A DNA stretch of 64,000 nucleotides. Source: Hippopus hippopus (Eukaryota; Mollusca; Bivalvia; Cardiida; Cardiidae). The notes under the pieces were generated by a model that was given only the letters and a program-made list of their open reading frames with translations, was not told the origin of the DNA and searched no databases. This document shows, piece after piece, positions 20,548-31,404 of the stretch. The position numbers were made by a program, and so were the translations under genes. The first letter of the stretch is position 1, and every line of letters starts with the position of its first letter. The stretch lies in the NCBI GenBank assembly GCA_946811185.2, contig OX328105.1:35467394-35531393 (forward strand). Reading direction: 5' to 3'.

Positions 20548-21051
20548 TGATCTCTATGATGGGGGTGAACAGGTGGGGGGGGATGTCTCTCTAATGCTCA
20601 CTAATCTTACTTGTCTTTTGGCCATGATGTTTTCAGATGATTACTTTCGTAGAAAAGTAAAATGAAAGTCAAAACCGTCAGTTTGACTAGAGCACACAAT
20701 ATCTTAATGACAGACCGAACAACTGTTGCTGTCTTTCAGCTTTCTACAAAGTCTTGATTTCCAAAGTTGCTTGCTAGAGCATGGCCAATCAGAAGTTGTT
20801 TCAAAATTTTTTATGCTCATTATTCCGAGTAAGGTAATATCAACAATACATTATCCAAACTAAATACATGTACTCGGCCAAGACACTGTACAGTGTTTTT
20901 TATACAATCTACTTTCCTTTGAAAGCATGATTTAAGCTGACAAAATGATAACCTTCTGTCGGCTGTCATTGGATCCACATGTAGAGGAAAACTGATGGAT
21001 TGATTGAAATTTCTATTTGAGATCCTAAATTTTTTTTCTTTTACGTTTCAG
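20548..21051. other. Unassigned stretch upstream of a candidate exon
   Basis: No TTAA-A copy was recognised here. The segment ends in a pyrimidine tract at about 21030-21050. Confidence 0.35.
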
Positions 21052-21092
21052 ACCCCACCAGCCCTTGGTTGAACAAAGACTGAAACATAAAG
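21052..21092 (+). CDS. Candidate 41-nt internal exon (host gene)
   Basis: A CTAAAT branch-point-like motif, then TTTTTTTTCTTTTACGTTTC and AG, form a strong acceptor. AAAG followed by GTATGT is a strong donor. Only one frame is open: one leading base, then PHQPLVEQRLKHK, then one trailing base. The other two frames hit TGA. The leading base completes the codon left by the candidate exon at 14860. The peptide was not recognised. Microexons of this size occur in neuronal and scaffold genes, but no such assignment is made. Confidence 0.4.
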
Positions 21093-21476
21093 GTATGTGA
21101 TCTGTACATGTACTTCCTCGACCCTGTCTTCTTTCCCAGGTTGAATCGTATGATCAGCTGCTGTATTACGGAAATCTATTTTTAAGTCATCCACCTTACG
21201 AAACAAATTTCTAGTGAAAGACTTTCAAAACTCAAATGGAAATTATTGATTATAAACTTGAATTTATGTTGGATAAACAAATATGAGAAAAAAAATGATG
21301 TGGCGAAAGAGAGGATTTTGTTAACTTCAAGCAATTTAATCATTTTGGCACATGGTATTCTGTAAATGACATGTTGCAAGACAAGAGACAACACTTGCCA
21401 GCACATGGAAATGAGTTAACTACTAGATTTGAGTTTCTCACTGTTGATGTAATTGGAAAACATTCAACTTTAACAG
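21093..21476. other. Unassigned stretch, possibly intronic
   Basis: No repeat family member was recognised between the candidate exon and the next TTAA-A fragment. Confidence 0.3.
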
Positions 21477-21560
21477 TTTAAACCTTTACCAGATGACTTA
21501 TCCAAATTGAAAGCATTTGCAAATGACAATCGAAATGTAAAAGGCACTGTAAGGGTTAAT
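21477..21560 (-). mobile_element. TTAA-A end fragment
   Basis: ACCTTTACCAGATGAC runs to CAAATTGAAAGCATTTGCA, then ends abruptly near AAGGGTTAAT. Confidence 0.6.
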
Positions 21561-22020
21561 AGGGGTGCCATTAAGACAGGTTTTACTGGATTTATCAGAA
21601 TTTGGAAGCTTTGATGTAAGGTATATGTATACAATATCTCTGGAGCAAAAGGACAGGTACAGGTAAGAATGTTGAACAGGAACAGTTTGCAGCATGAGGA
21701 TGCTGGCAGATTACAATTCCATATAGGAGTCAAGCTGAGAAGATGGAACAATGAACCAGGAGGCATATTGTAAACCCGTAGATCCGAACTTGTGGTGGTG
21801 AACTGATTCTCGCAAGCTCGTACCTACTGGTCTGCAATGCTGCCAGACAAACTACAGGATCTAGAGGATGGAGGGAGGAGGAGCTCTGTCACCATGGGAA
21901 TTGTGTGTATCCAGGTTGAGGTAGTAGGTTGTATAGTTAAGAACTACACCTTTATATGGAGAACTATTCAACCTTCTAGCTTTCCTTGTGTCACAACTGG
22001 TCAGCTTGTTCCTGTGACAA
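21561..22020. other. Unassigned stretch
   Basis: No gene or repeat was recognised. Confidence 0.3.
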
Positions 22021-22170
22021 ATTCTTTACCAGATGGCAAAATTTTGCTGGCATTTTATTTTGAAAAAATTGCAGAGTACAAATTAATTATGGTTCAAATG
22101 ATGAGAGGTCTTTTTGAAAGGGTAGAAAGCATGATGGGAAAAGGAGAGCATGCTGGTTAACAGCATGCAA
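22021..22170 (-). mobile_element. TTAA-A element, 3' truncated
   Basis: Both inner arms read GCATGCTG (consensus AAATGCTG), a paired change. The sequence stops after the second arm. Confidence 0.65.
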
Positions 22171-22519
22171 TTTCACATGTTGAGAGTAGCACATGATGTG
22201 ATTACATTTGGAAACGATTGCATGTCAACTCAATGTGTGTAAAGAATAAACTTAAAAGACTTTTGTCAACTCGGTCAAAAATTAATCTGACATTGGTCCC
22301 AGAAAAGCTGTCTTTTTTTGTATTTGAAAAAAGACTTGTTTAATGGCTGTTTTTAAGGACAGTAAGTAAAGAGCTTAGCCCCAGTTTACCATAGCAAAGG
22401 AAAATACTTAGAAAGAGCAATTTTATCTATTTGCAACAATATTTTTGTCTGAATGTGCATCCTTACTCCATAGAGCAACATGCAGGGTCCTTAATTAATG
22501 CAGGTTTCATGCAGGTAGA

Positions 22520-22720
22520 ACTAAAGCTAGCGGTTCTGGGCTATTGAAGTTGGTGTTGTACCTCTCTCACCAGTCAGAACCTGTCTCTTCAGCCCTGGTA
22601 TGCTGGAGAGCAGCCAGTGGCATTGAGAAGTTTTTTTCCTCACCAGGTATCCAGACCTGGCAAGGAAATACTTGGAGAGAATGGATAGTTGCACTGGCCT
22701 TTGTAAAATGTGTTAAGTGG
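22520..22720 (+). mobile_element. SINE S1 fragment
   Basis: GAGCAGCCAGTGGCATT and TGGATAGTTGCACTGGCC are kept. The promoter half is unrecognisable. Confidence 0.45.
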
Positions 22721-22799
22721 AATAAGTCTATAGACTACTGCATACTTGAAACCTCCATTTGTTATAGGTTTGAAAAATTGTGAAAAATTGATAGCAGCC

Positions 22800-22935
22800 A
22801 ATATCTCACAAATCAACTGATTGAATTTGTCTTTGAAAGGGTGAAAATATAACTAGTAATTTCTCCTTTTCCCACAGTGTTTTCAAAAAACGTTTTTGCC
22901 AAGGGTCATTCAAGCGGGATCGTGTGGTAAAGGTC
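22800..22935 (-). mobile_element. TTAA-A element, first arm deleted
   Basis: TTTGTCTTTGAAAGGGTGAAAA is joined to the second arm. The right end is CGTGTGGTAAAGG. Confidence 0.55.
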
Positions 22936-23166
22936 AGTATCAGATGCTGCCCATAGCCTAGAAGGTGCACAGAAGTAAACATCAAACAATGAGTTTTCCA
23001 AAAGTAGCTGTAGCTGGCAAAATGTCTGAATGAATGCATGACCTAAAGACAACTTTTATCCTATTTTTTACAATACCTTTTACTACAAGCAACTGAAACT
23101 TCGACAGTTTGCTCTGTAACACATTATCGGACACATAGTAATATCTTTATTTATAAAAATTATCAA

Positions 23167-23545
23167 TTAAAGGCCCATTAGAAGCCAGAAGTAAATAACG
23201 AGTGTGGTAAAATGCATTTAGATTTAAGTCTCACCATTTAAAAGTATGGAAATTATTGTAAAGATGACAATCTGTTATTGCAGGGTTGGTCCAAGTGTTA
23301 GTCACTGGCAGTAAAATGAATTTTGAAACTAGGTAAAAAAAAATGCCAGGTCACCCTATGTATTGTTTACTTTTTACCTGGTTTAGAAATTAATTTTTCT
23401 GCAAGTGGCTAACAATTGGACTGACTGTGCTAAAACAGATTGTCATCTTCATAATAATAACCATATTTCTAAATGGTATGAATTAGATTCAAATGCATTT
23501 TAACACCCCATTGTTCACTTTTGGCTGCTATTGTGATTTTAAATA
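23167..23545. mobile_element. Large foldback element H
   Basis: The arms are about 170 bp. The left holds AAATGCATTTAGAT, AAAGATGACAATCTGTT and GGTCCAAGTGTTAGTCACT. The right holds their inverted counterparts (AACAGATTGTCATCTTCAT, AATGCATTTTAACACCCC). The left end is TTAAAGGCCCA. A single-arm relative begins at 55013 with the same end. Confidence 0.65.
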
Positions 23546-23973
23546 TTTTCAGTATTTTGACTCAGAACTGATTACTTTTGGCCACTTTCATTGCAATCTG
23601 CCAACATGCAACTGTAATTTGCTTAAAAAATTACACAAAAGAGAAGTTTTTCAGTTGAAAAAGGTTGACATTTTCTATGCATGTTGAAATGCAATCGAGT
23701 GCAAGGTTATTTTGAGTATTTTGTAAAAATTTATTTCATAAACTGCTGTTCTAGTTTATGTTTTGTAACAGGCAAAAAAATGAAATTTGGCTTGAAAGTT
23801 ATGAAATAAAGGAATGCCTTAGTTTGTTAACTGTTTCCTTTCAGCCACTTGCCTTCACAAACAATTTAATGCTGATTATGGAGCCAGTAGCTTCTATGGA
23901 AGGCCTAGATCAAGATCAAACTGCACTAAAGGTGCCGTCTGGTCATATATAAAAAATGTCGGCTTCCTGATGC
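23546..23973. other. Mostly unassigned stretch
   Basis: A decayed B/C palindrome arm (CCTAGATCAAGATCAAACTG) lies at about 23903-23925. Confidence 0.35.
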
Positions 23974-24200
23974 TTAACCTGTTACCACACAACCCTGAGT
24001 TTTAACAACCTTGACTGAGAAAGCTTTGCAAAACATTGTGGGAAAACGAGAAAATGCTTGTAAGCAGCATTTTTTCCTTTTCCCACAATGTGGTCCATTC
24101 TATCATTGACAAAAATTCTAATAATTTAAACTAAATTTGTCATAACCATTTAATGCTTTCAGTATGGATGAGTCTAGAGTTTTGTCTTCCAATGTGTTAA
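23974..24200 (+). mobile_element. TTAA-A element, full length
   Basis: Both TTAA sites are present. The centre reads CTTGTAAGCAGC. The right end is worn (AATGTGTTAA). Confidence 0.9.
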
Positions 24201-24608
24201 AGATAATTAAACTTACCCTCAACTGTATTGAAAATCTACAGCCTAGAAAGTAATCAAATTTCCTTAGTAGTAGCGAGAGACTTGGTATAGTGAAAGTAAT
24301 GAATATACCACATTGCAAGAAAAGGAAAAAACAGTCCGCTGCAAAAAGACGAAAGTCATCTTGTGACATTTATCATGCTGAATTTGAGCCTTATGGCTTT
24401 GTCTATTTCTAGACTTACCACTAGGTAATAGAAGCAGCACATGACTGATGATGTAAGGTTTCCATTTGTCATAAAAATTTTAATGTAATAGTTGCACAAA
24501 GGTGAAATATTTCATTGAAATGAAAGCTATTCTTTATAATACTGACAACATTTGCAATAAGAAGCAAATTGCTTGGAGCTATTAGCATATTCTCCTTCTT
24601 TTCATCTA
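24201..24608. other. Unassigned stretch
   Basis: No repeat or gene was recognised. Confidence 0.35.
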
Positions 24609-24705
24609 TCAACCCTTTACACTACAGTCCTGTAGTTTGAGTATCCTTAGGGAGTTTTCAGCAAGTTCTCCTTATTTCACAATGTTTTCCACCCTGTCAT
24701 GGACA
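24609..24705 (+). mobile_element. TTAA-A element, first arm deleted
   Basis: CCCTTTACACTACAGTCC is followed soon by CACAATGTTTTCCACCCTG. Confidence 0.5.
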
Positions 24706-24848
24706 CCAAAGTCTTGTTTAGTATATTTTCAAGGTAGACCAAAAAACACTTGTTGGCAGATGGTAGTTTATCGACTTTACCACAAAATTAAATTTAACAC
24801 AAAGTGTTACAAAATGTTAGAATGGCCCAAGTTACAATTTTTGGCTCA

Positions 24849-26279
24849 TACGAGGGTTGTTCGGAAAGTTCGTAGAATTTTGTTATAAATCACACAATAT
24901 TCTCAGTATTACAAAGAATTTTATACCTACTTAAACATCTCTTCTATAAATTCTATGAAAACCAAAACGATGCTCTACATCACACAAAAATTACGTCTAT
25001 TTAAAATGGGTATGTTAGTGGTACCCGGAGCACGCAGAAGTCAATATGACGTTGCGTAATCATCAAGCGTCATTTACATCAAGCGATCATCGCACTTTCT
25101 CAACATAGTCACCAGCAATATCTATGCATTTCTTATGTCTGGTCATCCATTTGTTGTAAGTTTCAATGTACCAGTCCTCAGTTAGTGACGATACAACAAT
25201 TTGAGTCTGTTTTGTAAGTTCCTCTGCTAAATCGAATCGCTTTCCAAGCAAACTCGCCTTCAACTCAGGAAAAACCCGGAAATCCATAGGAGCCAAATCT
25301 GGACTGTATGGCGGATGATCCAATACTTCAAAACCAAGTAAACTAATCTCAAGCTTTGTAGATTCTGCTCTGTGCCCCAGGGCCTTATCCTGATGTAGAA
25401 TTATTCTGTCCAGAGACATGTGTGGGCACTTCTTTCGAACAGATTCGTAGCGGTGAAGAAACTTCTGTGAACAGTGTACGCAGCGCTCCTTTTCATTTTC
25501 CTTGAGTAATCGTGGTACCCACCGAGCACTCACTTTCGACATGCCAAGTTCCTCAGTTAGTATACCATGTACTGTTGAGCATGAAACGCCGAGTTTATTA
25601 GCAATAGTTCTGACAGTGGTTCTTCTGTCGGTCTGAACCATATCCTTTACCGACTTCTTAATCGAACAAGTTACGACTGCCGGTCGACCGCTCCTGGAAT
25701 CGTCATTAATAGATTCCCTTCCGCTCCTAAAACGCAAATGCCATTTGTAGACAAAAGCTGGACTGCATTTATCATATGCTCCTGTTGATTTTATTATTCG
25801 CGGTGTTTCTGTTGGCGATTTATTAAGTGCAACACAGAATTTCACCACACTCCGCAACTCAACGCCACAGTTCGACGTCATGATTTTTCTGTAACAACTT
25901 CCACAGATAGATTACAAAAACACTATAATTTTGTTTCGGAACAACAAATTGTATTGAAATTTTCAGGAAATGACGTAATGTTGGTGAATTATCGCTTGAC
26001 GTTTCCACGCTTTTTTGACGTTGAGCAAACATACGGAAATTAAGCTTATTTCTTCAATGACATAATCCAAAAATAGGTATTTTACGGACTGCTCCGGGTA
26101 CCCATGATGACGTTGCTACGACAACCCATATATCTGGTTTCTGTATTCGACTTTCTATTATTTTTTTAAAAATTGCTTAAGGATAAGTCAAGGTTCATGC
26201 ATATCAAATTTCATGTATATTTGATGAACAATTCTAGAGATACAACAAAATTCTACGAACTTTCCGAACAACCCTCGTA
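24849..26279 (-). mobile_element. Mariner-like element, internally deleted
   Basis: TA dinucleotides at 24849-24850 and 26278-26279 flank inverted terminal repeats of about 34 bp (outer part CGAGGGTTGTTCGGAAAGTT). A second inverted pair, GTACCCGGAGCA at 25021-25032 and its complement near 26090-26101, lies inside. The element proper is 24851-26277, 1427 bp. The two terminal repeats are almost identical, so the insertion is fairly recent. The transposase lacks a catalytic residue, so the copy could move only with enzyme supplied elsewhere. Confidence 0.92.
25087..25881 (-). pseudogene. Mariner transposase, in-frame internal deletion
   Basis: The frame is 264 codons and uninterrupted, against about 345 in mariner transposases, which cut and paste DNA at TA sites. 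Residues 1-110 form the DNA-binding region, with the linker motif SGRP at 64-67. WVPRLL at 121-126 matches the family WVPHEL-type motif. HQDKALGHRA (Asp at 165) and YSPDLAPMDF (Asp at 200) are the second and third catalytic aspartates, with 34 residues between them, i.e. D34D type. About 80 residues around position 146 are missing, including the first catalytic aspartate (the TGDE motif). Loss is in frame. The family HDN motif is changed to QDK. The protein cannot be catalytic, but it could still bind terminal repeats. Confidence 0.93.
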
Positions 26280-26378
26280 TGATGTGATCTGTCTTCGAAA
26301 GTATACAAATTATTGTGGGGAAAGGAGAAAATTTTGGCCACCAGCATTTTGTTCTACGTTTTCAAGGGATTCTGAAGT

Positions 26379-26590
26379 AAAAAGTGTGGGACTTGTAACC
26401 TGGAAGCCCTGGGTTTGAGTCCCACCTGATCCTCTGGGTTTTCGTTGGAGTGTCCTTGGGCAACACACCTCAGAGCCCCAGCCTAGTACTAGTGAAACCC
26501 AGGAAATACATGAATATGTTAGCTGTTGCCATGGTAGGACTGAAACAATGTTCAAAGTAGCGCAAAACGCCAATCAATCAATCAATCAGT
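26379..26590 (+). mobile_element. SINE S2, 5' truncated
   Basis: A B-box-like GGGTTTGAGTCCC, then TGTCCTTGGGCAACACACC, TAGTACTAGTGAAACCCAGG and a CAATCAATCAATCAATC tail. It matches 45955-46193. Confidence 0.75.
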
Positions 26591-26995
26591 CAATCTACAA
26601 TGTTTTCAAAAGTGGATTACAAACCAAGGATTGTTAAGTGAAGTGTTAGTAATAATACTGTAATTAGCCTCTCATATTTTGGGTTACATATTTTCTAGAT
26701 GTATTTGTCAAGTTACATAATTGGATAGACATCAAAAGTCGTCTTGTAATTTTGGAAAATTAAAAAATCGGTTAATGATTTTTTAAATCACTCTTTCTTG
26801 TTTCTGGTATAGAGTGATCTAAAGATTCAACTGTGAACTTGCTTTTTGAAACCTAAACCCTTGTAGATCTAGATAAATGGATATTTTCAGTTTGTACTGA
26901 TGATGCAGATGTTGTAATTTCAAAGCTGCTTTTATCAGAAAAGCTGGCAAAGAATCAGATAGTGTAATCCAAGATCACCCAGCACATTCTGTTTA
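26591..26995. other. Unassigned stretch
   Basis: No repeat or gene was recognised. Confidence 0.3.
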
Positions 26996-27220
26996 TTAAC
27001 CCTTTACCTAACAATCCCGTGTTTTAACAACCTTGGGGAAGGAGCCTTTTGAAAACATTGTGGGAAAAGGAGAAAATGCTGGTACCAGCATTTTCTTTTC
27101 TCACAATCTTTTCTATCCTGTTAGAAAGGTTAAGCTTGTTTGTATCAAATTTGAAATTGTTGTCTGTAAATGCTTTCAATTTGGACTGGCCTAAAACTTC
27201 GTTATTTAGTAAATATTTAA
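26996..27220 (+). mobile_element. TTAA-A element, full length
   Basis: Both TTAA sites are present. The centre lost one base pair (GGTACC), leaving an even palindrome. Confidence 0.9.
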
Positions 27221-27268
27221 TCTACTCTGTCCACATAAGCAAATAAACTGTTCTCAGTGCGACAAGGG

Positions 27269-27400
27269 TTAACACGCAATGAGCTTAGGTTAGTTATTTT
27301 TGGACAGCATAGATCAGGATCAGACAGTACAAATCAAGTGACTTGTCTTAGATTCAAGCTATCCTGTATCTGATATTTTTGTAGATGATCTGGTCAAGTT
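27269..27400. mobile_element. TTAA-B element, decayed
   Basis: The left end is TTAACACGCAATGAGC, then GGACAGCATAGATCAGGATC and a worn second arm. Confidence 0.5.
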
Positions 27401-27502
27401 TTCAAGTTACAATATTGGATGCTATTTTGGTAACAGTAAAAAAAAATCATTTTCATCTGAAGGAAAATCCTTGACTTAACAATTCTGTTTATTAATATTA
27501 TA

Positions 27503-27610
27503 GGGAAAGGGGAGAATCCCAGTTCTGTGTTTAGAAGATGAATTCGAACATTTGATTTAGGTTCTGCAAAATGCTTTTAACTTGAGCAAGCCAACAAATT
27601 TTACAAAGTT
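27503..27610 (+). mobile_element. TTAA-A fragment
   Basis: A GGGAAAGGGGAGAA arm remnant is followed by TTCTGCAAAATGCTTTTAAC. Confidence 0.35.
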
Positions 27611-28361
27611 TAATATTTTGTCAGTAAAGCATTGACTGAATTTGTGATCATACTGGAATTTATTCCATACTTGAAGTCGAAATAGTAATTAAGGATCACT
27701 TCACAACATTTTCAACAAATTTTGTTGTCTTTGCATTAGTAAACACAAATACTTAACCTATTACGACAAACAACCAGTGTCAGGGAATAAAGAAAAAAAA
27801 AAGGGATTATCCTTATAGCTTGGAGCAAGTTTTTGTGATCCCACGCCATTCCATCCATCATCAAGTATTGTAACTGTTTCTCATCAGAAACATACAGGGT
27901 CTCATTGAATAGCATTCCATATTTAGACTTCATTGAATTGACAAAAAATAAAAATTCCAAATAAATGGTCTAGGTCACATGGAAGAAATAACTACATTTG
28001 TCTAGCTAAATCCAAGGAAAGTCTTCACATGAAGTCAGATGACACTGGTATTTTGCATGAAAAAAAGTTGTGAAAAAAGTTTTGGAGTATTTTAAAGATT
28101 GTTGAAATGGTTACTGCAGACCTTTGACCTGTTATCTGACGTAAGTAGTTTCTCCTCTTGTCATGTTTCAAAAAGTTGTCTGGTGCAATGTGAATCAAGT
28201 GCTTTGCAGGTGGTATGGTGTTAAACAGTCTGATGTAAATATTCCTAGGTATGTGTGCTTTCATGATGATTTATAGAATTACATTAATATTAATGACATT
28301 ATACAGTTGTTATTTGATGCAGTATTTGTTAGTTGATGCAGTATTAATTGAACAAAATGCT
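27611..28361. other. Unassigned stretch
   Basis: Open frames at 27736-27960 and 28025-28264 (minus) show no domain. No gene is called. Confidence 0.35.
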
Positions 28362-28490
28362 GATCCTTTTACAAAACAATCCTCGGTTTTTAAAATGCAA
28401 AGAATGAAGGCTTCAGGAAATATTGTGGAAAAAAGGAGAAAATACTGATGACCAGCATTTTCTCCTTTTCCCACAAAAACCTCAGGTAGA
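28362..28490 (+). mobile_element. TTAA-A element, 3' truncated
   Basis: The left end and palindrome are present (centre CTGATGACCAGC). It stops after CCTTTTCCCACA. Confidence 0.7.
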
Positions 28491-29505
28491 AACATTAGGT
28501 GAGCTGTTCTTGTAATATAGATGAAAGACTGTTGAGAGCTGGGTAGAACACCTTCCAAGCATAAAGCACATGCTAGTTTGATTGGGTCCCATTTTCCCTT
28601 ACAGTCATTCCCTACTGGTATTAAAACTTTAGACCCCAAACAGTGATGGTGGCAGTTTGTTTTGTGTCTTCTTTCTATCCTTATACCAACTTGGCTGAAA
28701 GTTTAATGATAGCCTTTCTTGCAAGGGACTTATGCACATGCAATTTTCATTTAATTGGTCATTTATTACAGGAGCAGTGTTGCATTTAGGGCAGGCAATC
28801 GCACAAATCTCACTGTCTAGACATTCAGTCTCCCAATTTTGTATTTTCTTGGGTGAGAACTCTCACAGAAATGAAAAGAATACCACTTAAGAATAACATT
28901 AAACCATACTAGATAAATAGTAATGCACAAAAGTGGCTGTGGAAATTGAGAGACAGTGACTTAATCATGCATAGATGGGAATACATGCAATATTGAGGAT
29001 TATGCCTGCTAAATGCATCACAGATTTTCTCAAGACGGTAGCATTTAGTCCGTGTAGACCAACTCTATTCAATTAAGGGTGGACAATCAGCATCATTTGA
29101 CTTTAAAGAGGCAGTGGTGTGGGGGATCTCCCCATCTCTGAGGTCATCCTTGATGCAACACTGCAGAAGTTATGGACCATTGAATTGTTTTTCCTGATTC
29201 AGTGACAAGACATATTAGAGGGGGGGATATTTATCGATCTGCTATAACTGAATTCTAGTTTTCACTTTCCAGAGAGAAGAAATGTAAATTGAAACTTTTT
29301 GCTTATGATTAAATGAAAATGCAATGATAAGGGATGCATTCATCTGTAATATTTTCTTTACAATATTATGAATGTGCGTCGCTGTTTCTTAGGTGCCTTC
29401 CCTGCTGATGTAAACTTTAAAAAAAAAACTCTCTCTAAAAGTTTGAGGATAAGAGCAAAGTAGAATCAATCACTGAACCCGAGACAGTGCTTGACAATTT
29501 TGACC
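28491..29505. other. Unassigned stretch
   Basis: One of the longest repeat-poor stretches in the window. No gene was recognised. Confidence 0.35.
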
Positions 29506-29695
29506 CTACCATCTCACAAAATTTTGACTCTTCCAAATGGAATGTATTTGCTTTCACAATATGATGTGAAATGATCATGGACTTTGTCATTGATAGGATA
29601 GAAAACATTGTGATTGAAGGAATAAGTGCTGGTTGCCAACATGTTTGTAATGAGAAGGCCGTCTTTCTAAGGCTCTCAAAAACACAGGTTTGTCA
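29506..29695 (-). mobile_element. TTAA-A element, diverged
   Basis: CATCTCACAAAATTTTGACTC leads into ATAGAAAACATTGTG. The second arm is mostly lost. Confidence 0.55.
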
Positions 29696-29764
29696 AGGCT
29701 TGATGCATCCAGGGATTCCATGAGAAGCATGGAAAGGTAGAGGGAATAATTTTCTGTATGATAA

Positions 29765-29832
29765 TGAAAACATTGTGGGAAAATGAGCAATTGCTTGTGA
29801 CAAGCAATTGCTTCTTTTCCCCAAATGTTTTA
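29765..29832. repeat. Isolated TTAA-A palindrome with paired changes
   Basis: Only the hairpin remains: AAAACATTGTGGGAAAATG, then GCAATTGCTTGT, then the complementary ACAAGCAATTGC and TTTTCCCC. Three core positions differ from consensus identically in both arms. Confidence 0.75.
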
Positions 29833-29930
29833 AAAAACTCCAATAAAACGAAGTTGGAAGTTGTGTTTACAGGTAAAAATTTGGCATTGGAGTAACATAA
29901 TGGTCATTGGCCAACAGTGAGTTTTCCAAA

Positions 29931-30142
29931 TTAACCCCTAGGCTGCTAAGCACGACTCACTGACCTTTCGGGAACAGTATAGATCAAGATAAGACTGCAC
30001 AGAATGTGCAGTCTGATCTTGGATCTACACTGTCCGATTAGGAGATAGCATTCCCTAAAACATAGTGTTGAAATGGTAATATTTAGGTTTTTACTGTCGA
30101 ATTGAAAATTTCAATTTAGTTATTAAGCAGGATAAGGGTTAA
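29931..30142 (+). mobile_element. TTAA-B element, full length
   Basis: The length is 212 bp with TTAA on both sides. The left end is CCCCTAGGCTGCTAAG and the right end TTAAGCAGGATAAGGG. Palindrome arms meet at CTGCACAGAATGTGCAG. Confidence 0.88.
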
Positions 30143-30924
30143 TGGAAGGAGTGCTCATATAATTTGATATTTTATCTGGAGACTTTTTTATTTCTGAGTC
30201 TGTTAGAATGGGTAATACTGCCAACAATTTGATGTTTTTCATTCAATACGTGGTAAAATTTATGATTTTATTGGCTCTCAGACTGGTCTAGCGCTACTAA
30301 AACTGAGTGGTGGATAGGTTATCATAGATTTCTAGAACCATTCAATTATTATTTCTCATTATTGATGAGGCAGACTGTATCAATAATTCTGTCTGGAAGA
30401 AAATAGTGAAAAATGGATTTGCTCCAGAACCTCATAAATTGGTTTCCATCATGCTTGAAATGGTCTGTTACATCATAAAGTAAGCTTGGATCTATTCAAG
30501 AGAATGGTGTTGAAGAAGAACTTAAGAAAACCTTGTATCATAATTTGATTTGACATGACATGTTTTCATAGTCTTTGACCATTTTTGTTCATTTTCTAAT
30601 CCCAAAAATTAAGTTGCCAATTCTATCTTGGGATCCTTGTATTGATAAGTGTTTGTCTTATCTGTTTGACCATTTTGAAAGTGCATTCTGTCATATTTTT
30701 GTTTCAAATTCATGCATATCAAATGCATGCATATCACTGCAATATACAGATATACACAAAGATAATTGAATTCCACAGACAGAAATAAATTTTTTTCTTA
30801 GGGCAATCGTAAAAATAAATATTACAGAGTTAAAAAATAATGTATGTGTACATTTTGAAACCTTGTATATTGTATATCAGATTTATTTAAGATCTGTTTC
30901 ATGCCAACTATACATAGAGCCCAA
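30143..30924. other. Unassigned stretch
   Basis: A short direct repeat (ATGCATATCA) occurs near 30712-30737. No gene was recognised. Confidence 0.35.
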
Positions 30925-31119
30925 ATTCTTACCATACAACAAAATTTTAGCCAGGTCCAAACTGAAAGGACTTGCAGACAATTAATTAGATGATGCTCAA
31001 ATAATCAGATTAGTCTTTGATAAGATACAAAACATTGTGATAAAAGAAAATGCTGGTTACCAGCATTTTCTCCTTTTCCCACAATGTTTTTGAAAGCTTT
31101 CTTATTTACGATTGTTTAA
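30925..31119 (-). mobile_element. TTAA-A element, right end lost
   Basis: The expected centre and second arm are present. The last 25 bp are missing and it meets the next copy's TTAA. Confidence 0.8.
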
Positions 31120-31344
31120 CCCTTTCCCAAACAATCCCTGGTTTTTACGGGTCAGGAATAGAAGCCTTTTGAAAACATTGTGGGAAAAGGAGAAAATGCT
31201 GGTAACCAGCATTTTCTCCTTTTCCCACAATGTTTTCTACCCTATCATATAGAAAAATCATCTTTTTAGCAACTGTTAATTTGTCATCTGCAAAATGCTT
31301 TCAATTTGGTCTGGTCCAAAATTTGCGGTTTGGGAAAGGGTTAA
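31116..31344 (+). mobile_element. TTAA-A element, near-consensus
   Basis: The length is 229 bp. Both ends carry the same change (CCCTTTCCCAAAC and GTTTGGGAAAGGG), so the terminal repeats also changed in a paired way. Confidence 0.95.
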
Positions 31345-31371
31345 AGTGGGGATTGTGTGGTAAAGGGTTAA
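31345..31371 (-). mobile_element. TTAA-A terminal remnant
   Basis: Only GGGATTGTGTGGTAAAGGG and TTAA remain. Confidence 0.6.
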
Positions 31372-31404
31372 CATTTACAGGCAACACCCAATTGCCTGTG
31401 AAGT

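Larger units (their letters stand above)
24772..26385 (-). mobile_element. TTAA-A element split by a mariner
   Basis: The left part (CTTTACCACAAAATTAAAT to GGCTCA) and the right part (TGATGTGATCTGTCTTCG through AAAGGAGAAAATTTTGG) rejoin as the usual CTCAAATGATGGGATTTGTC block once the 24851-26277 insert is removed. The copy is old and its right end runs into a SINE. Confidence 0.65.

Noticed and set aside
23846..23931. Exon after TGTTTCCTTTCAG
   Set aside because: The open segment runs through a TTAA-B/C palindrome arm and the donor GTGCCG is poor.
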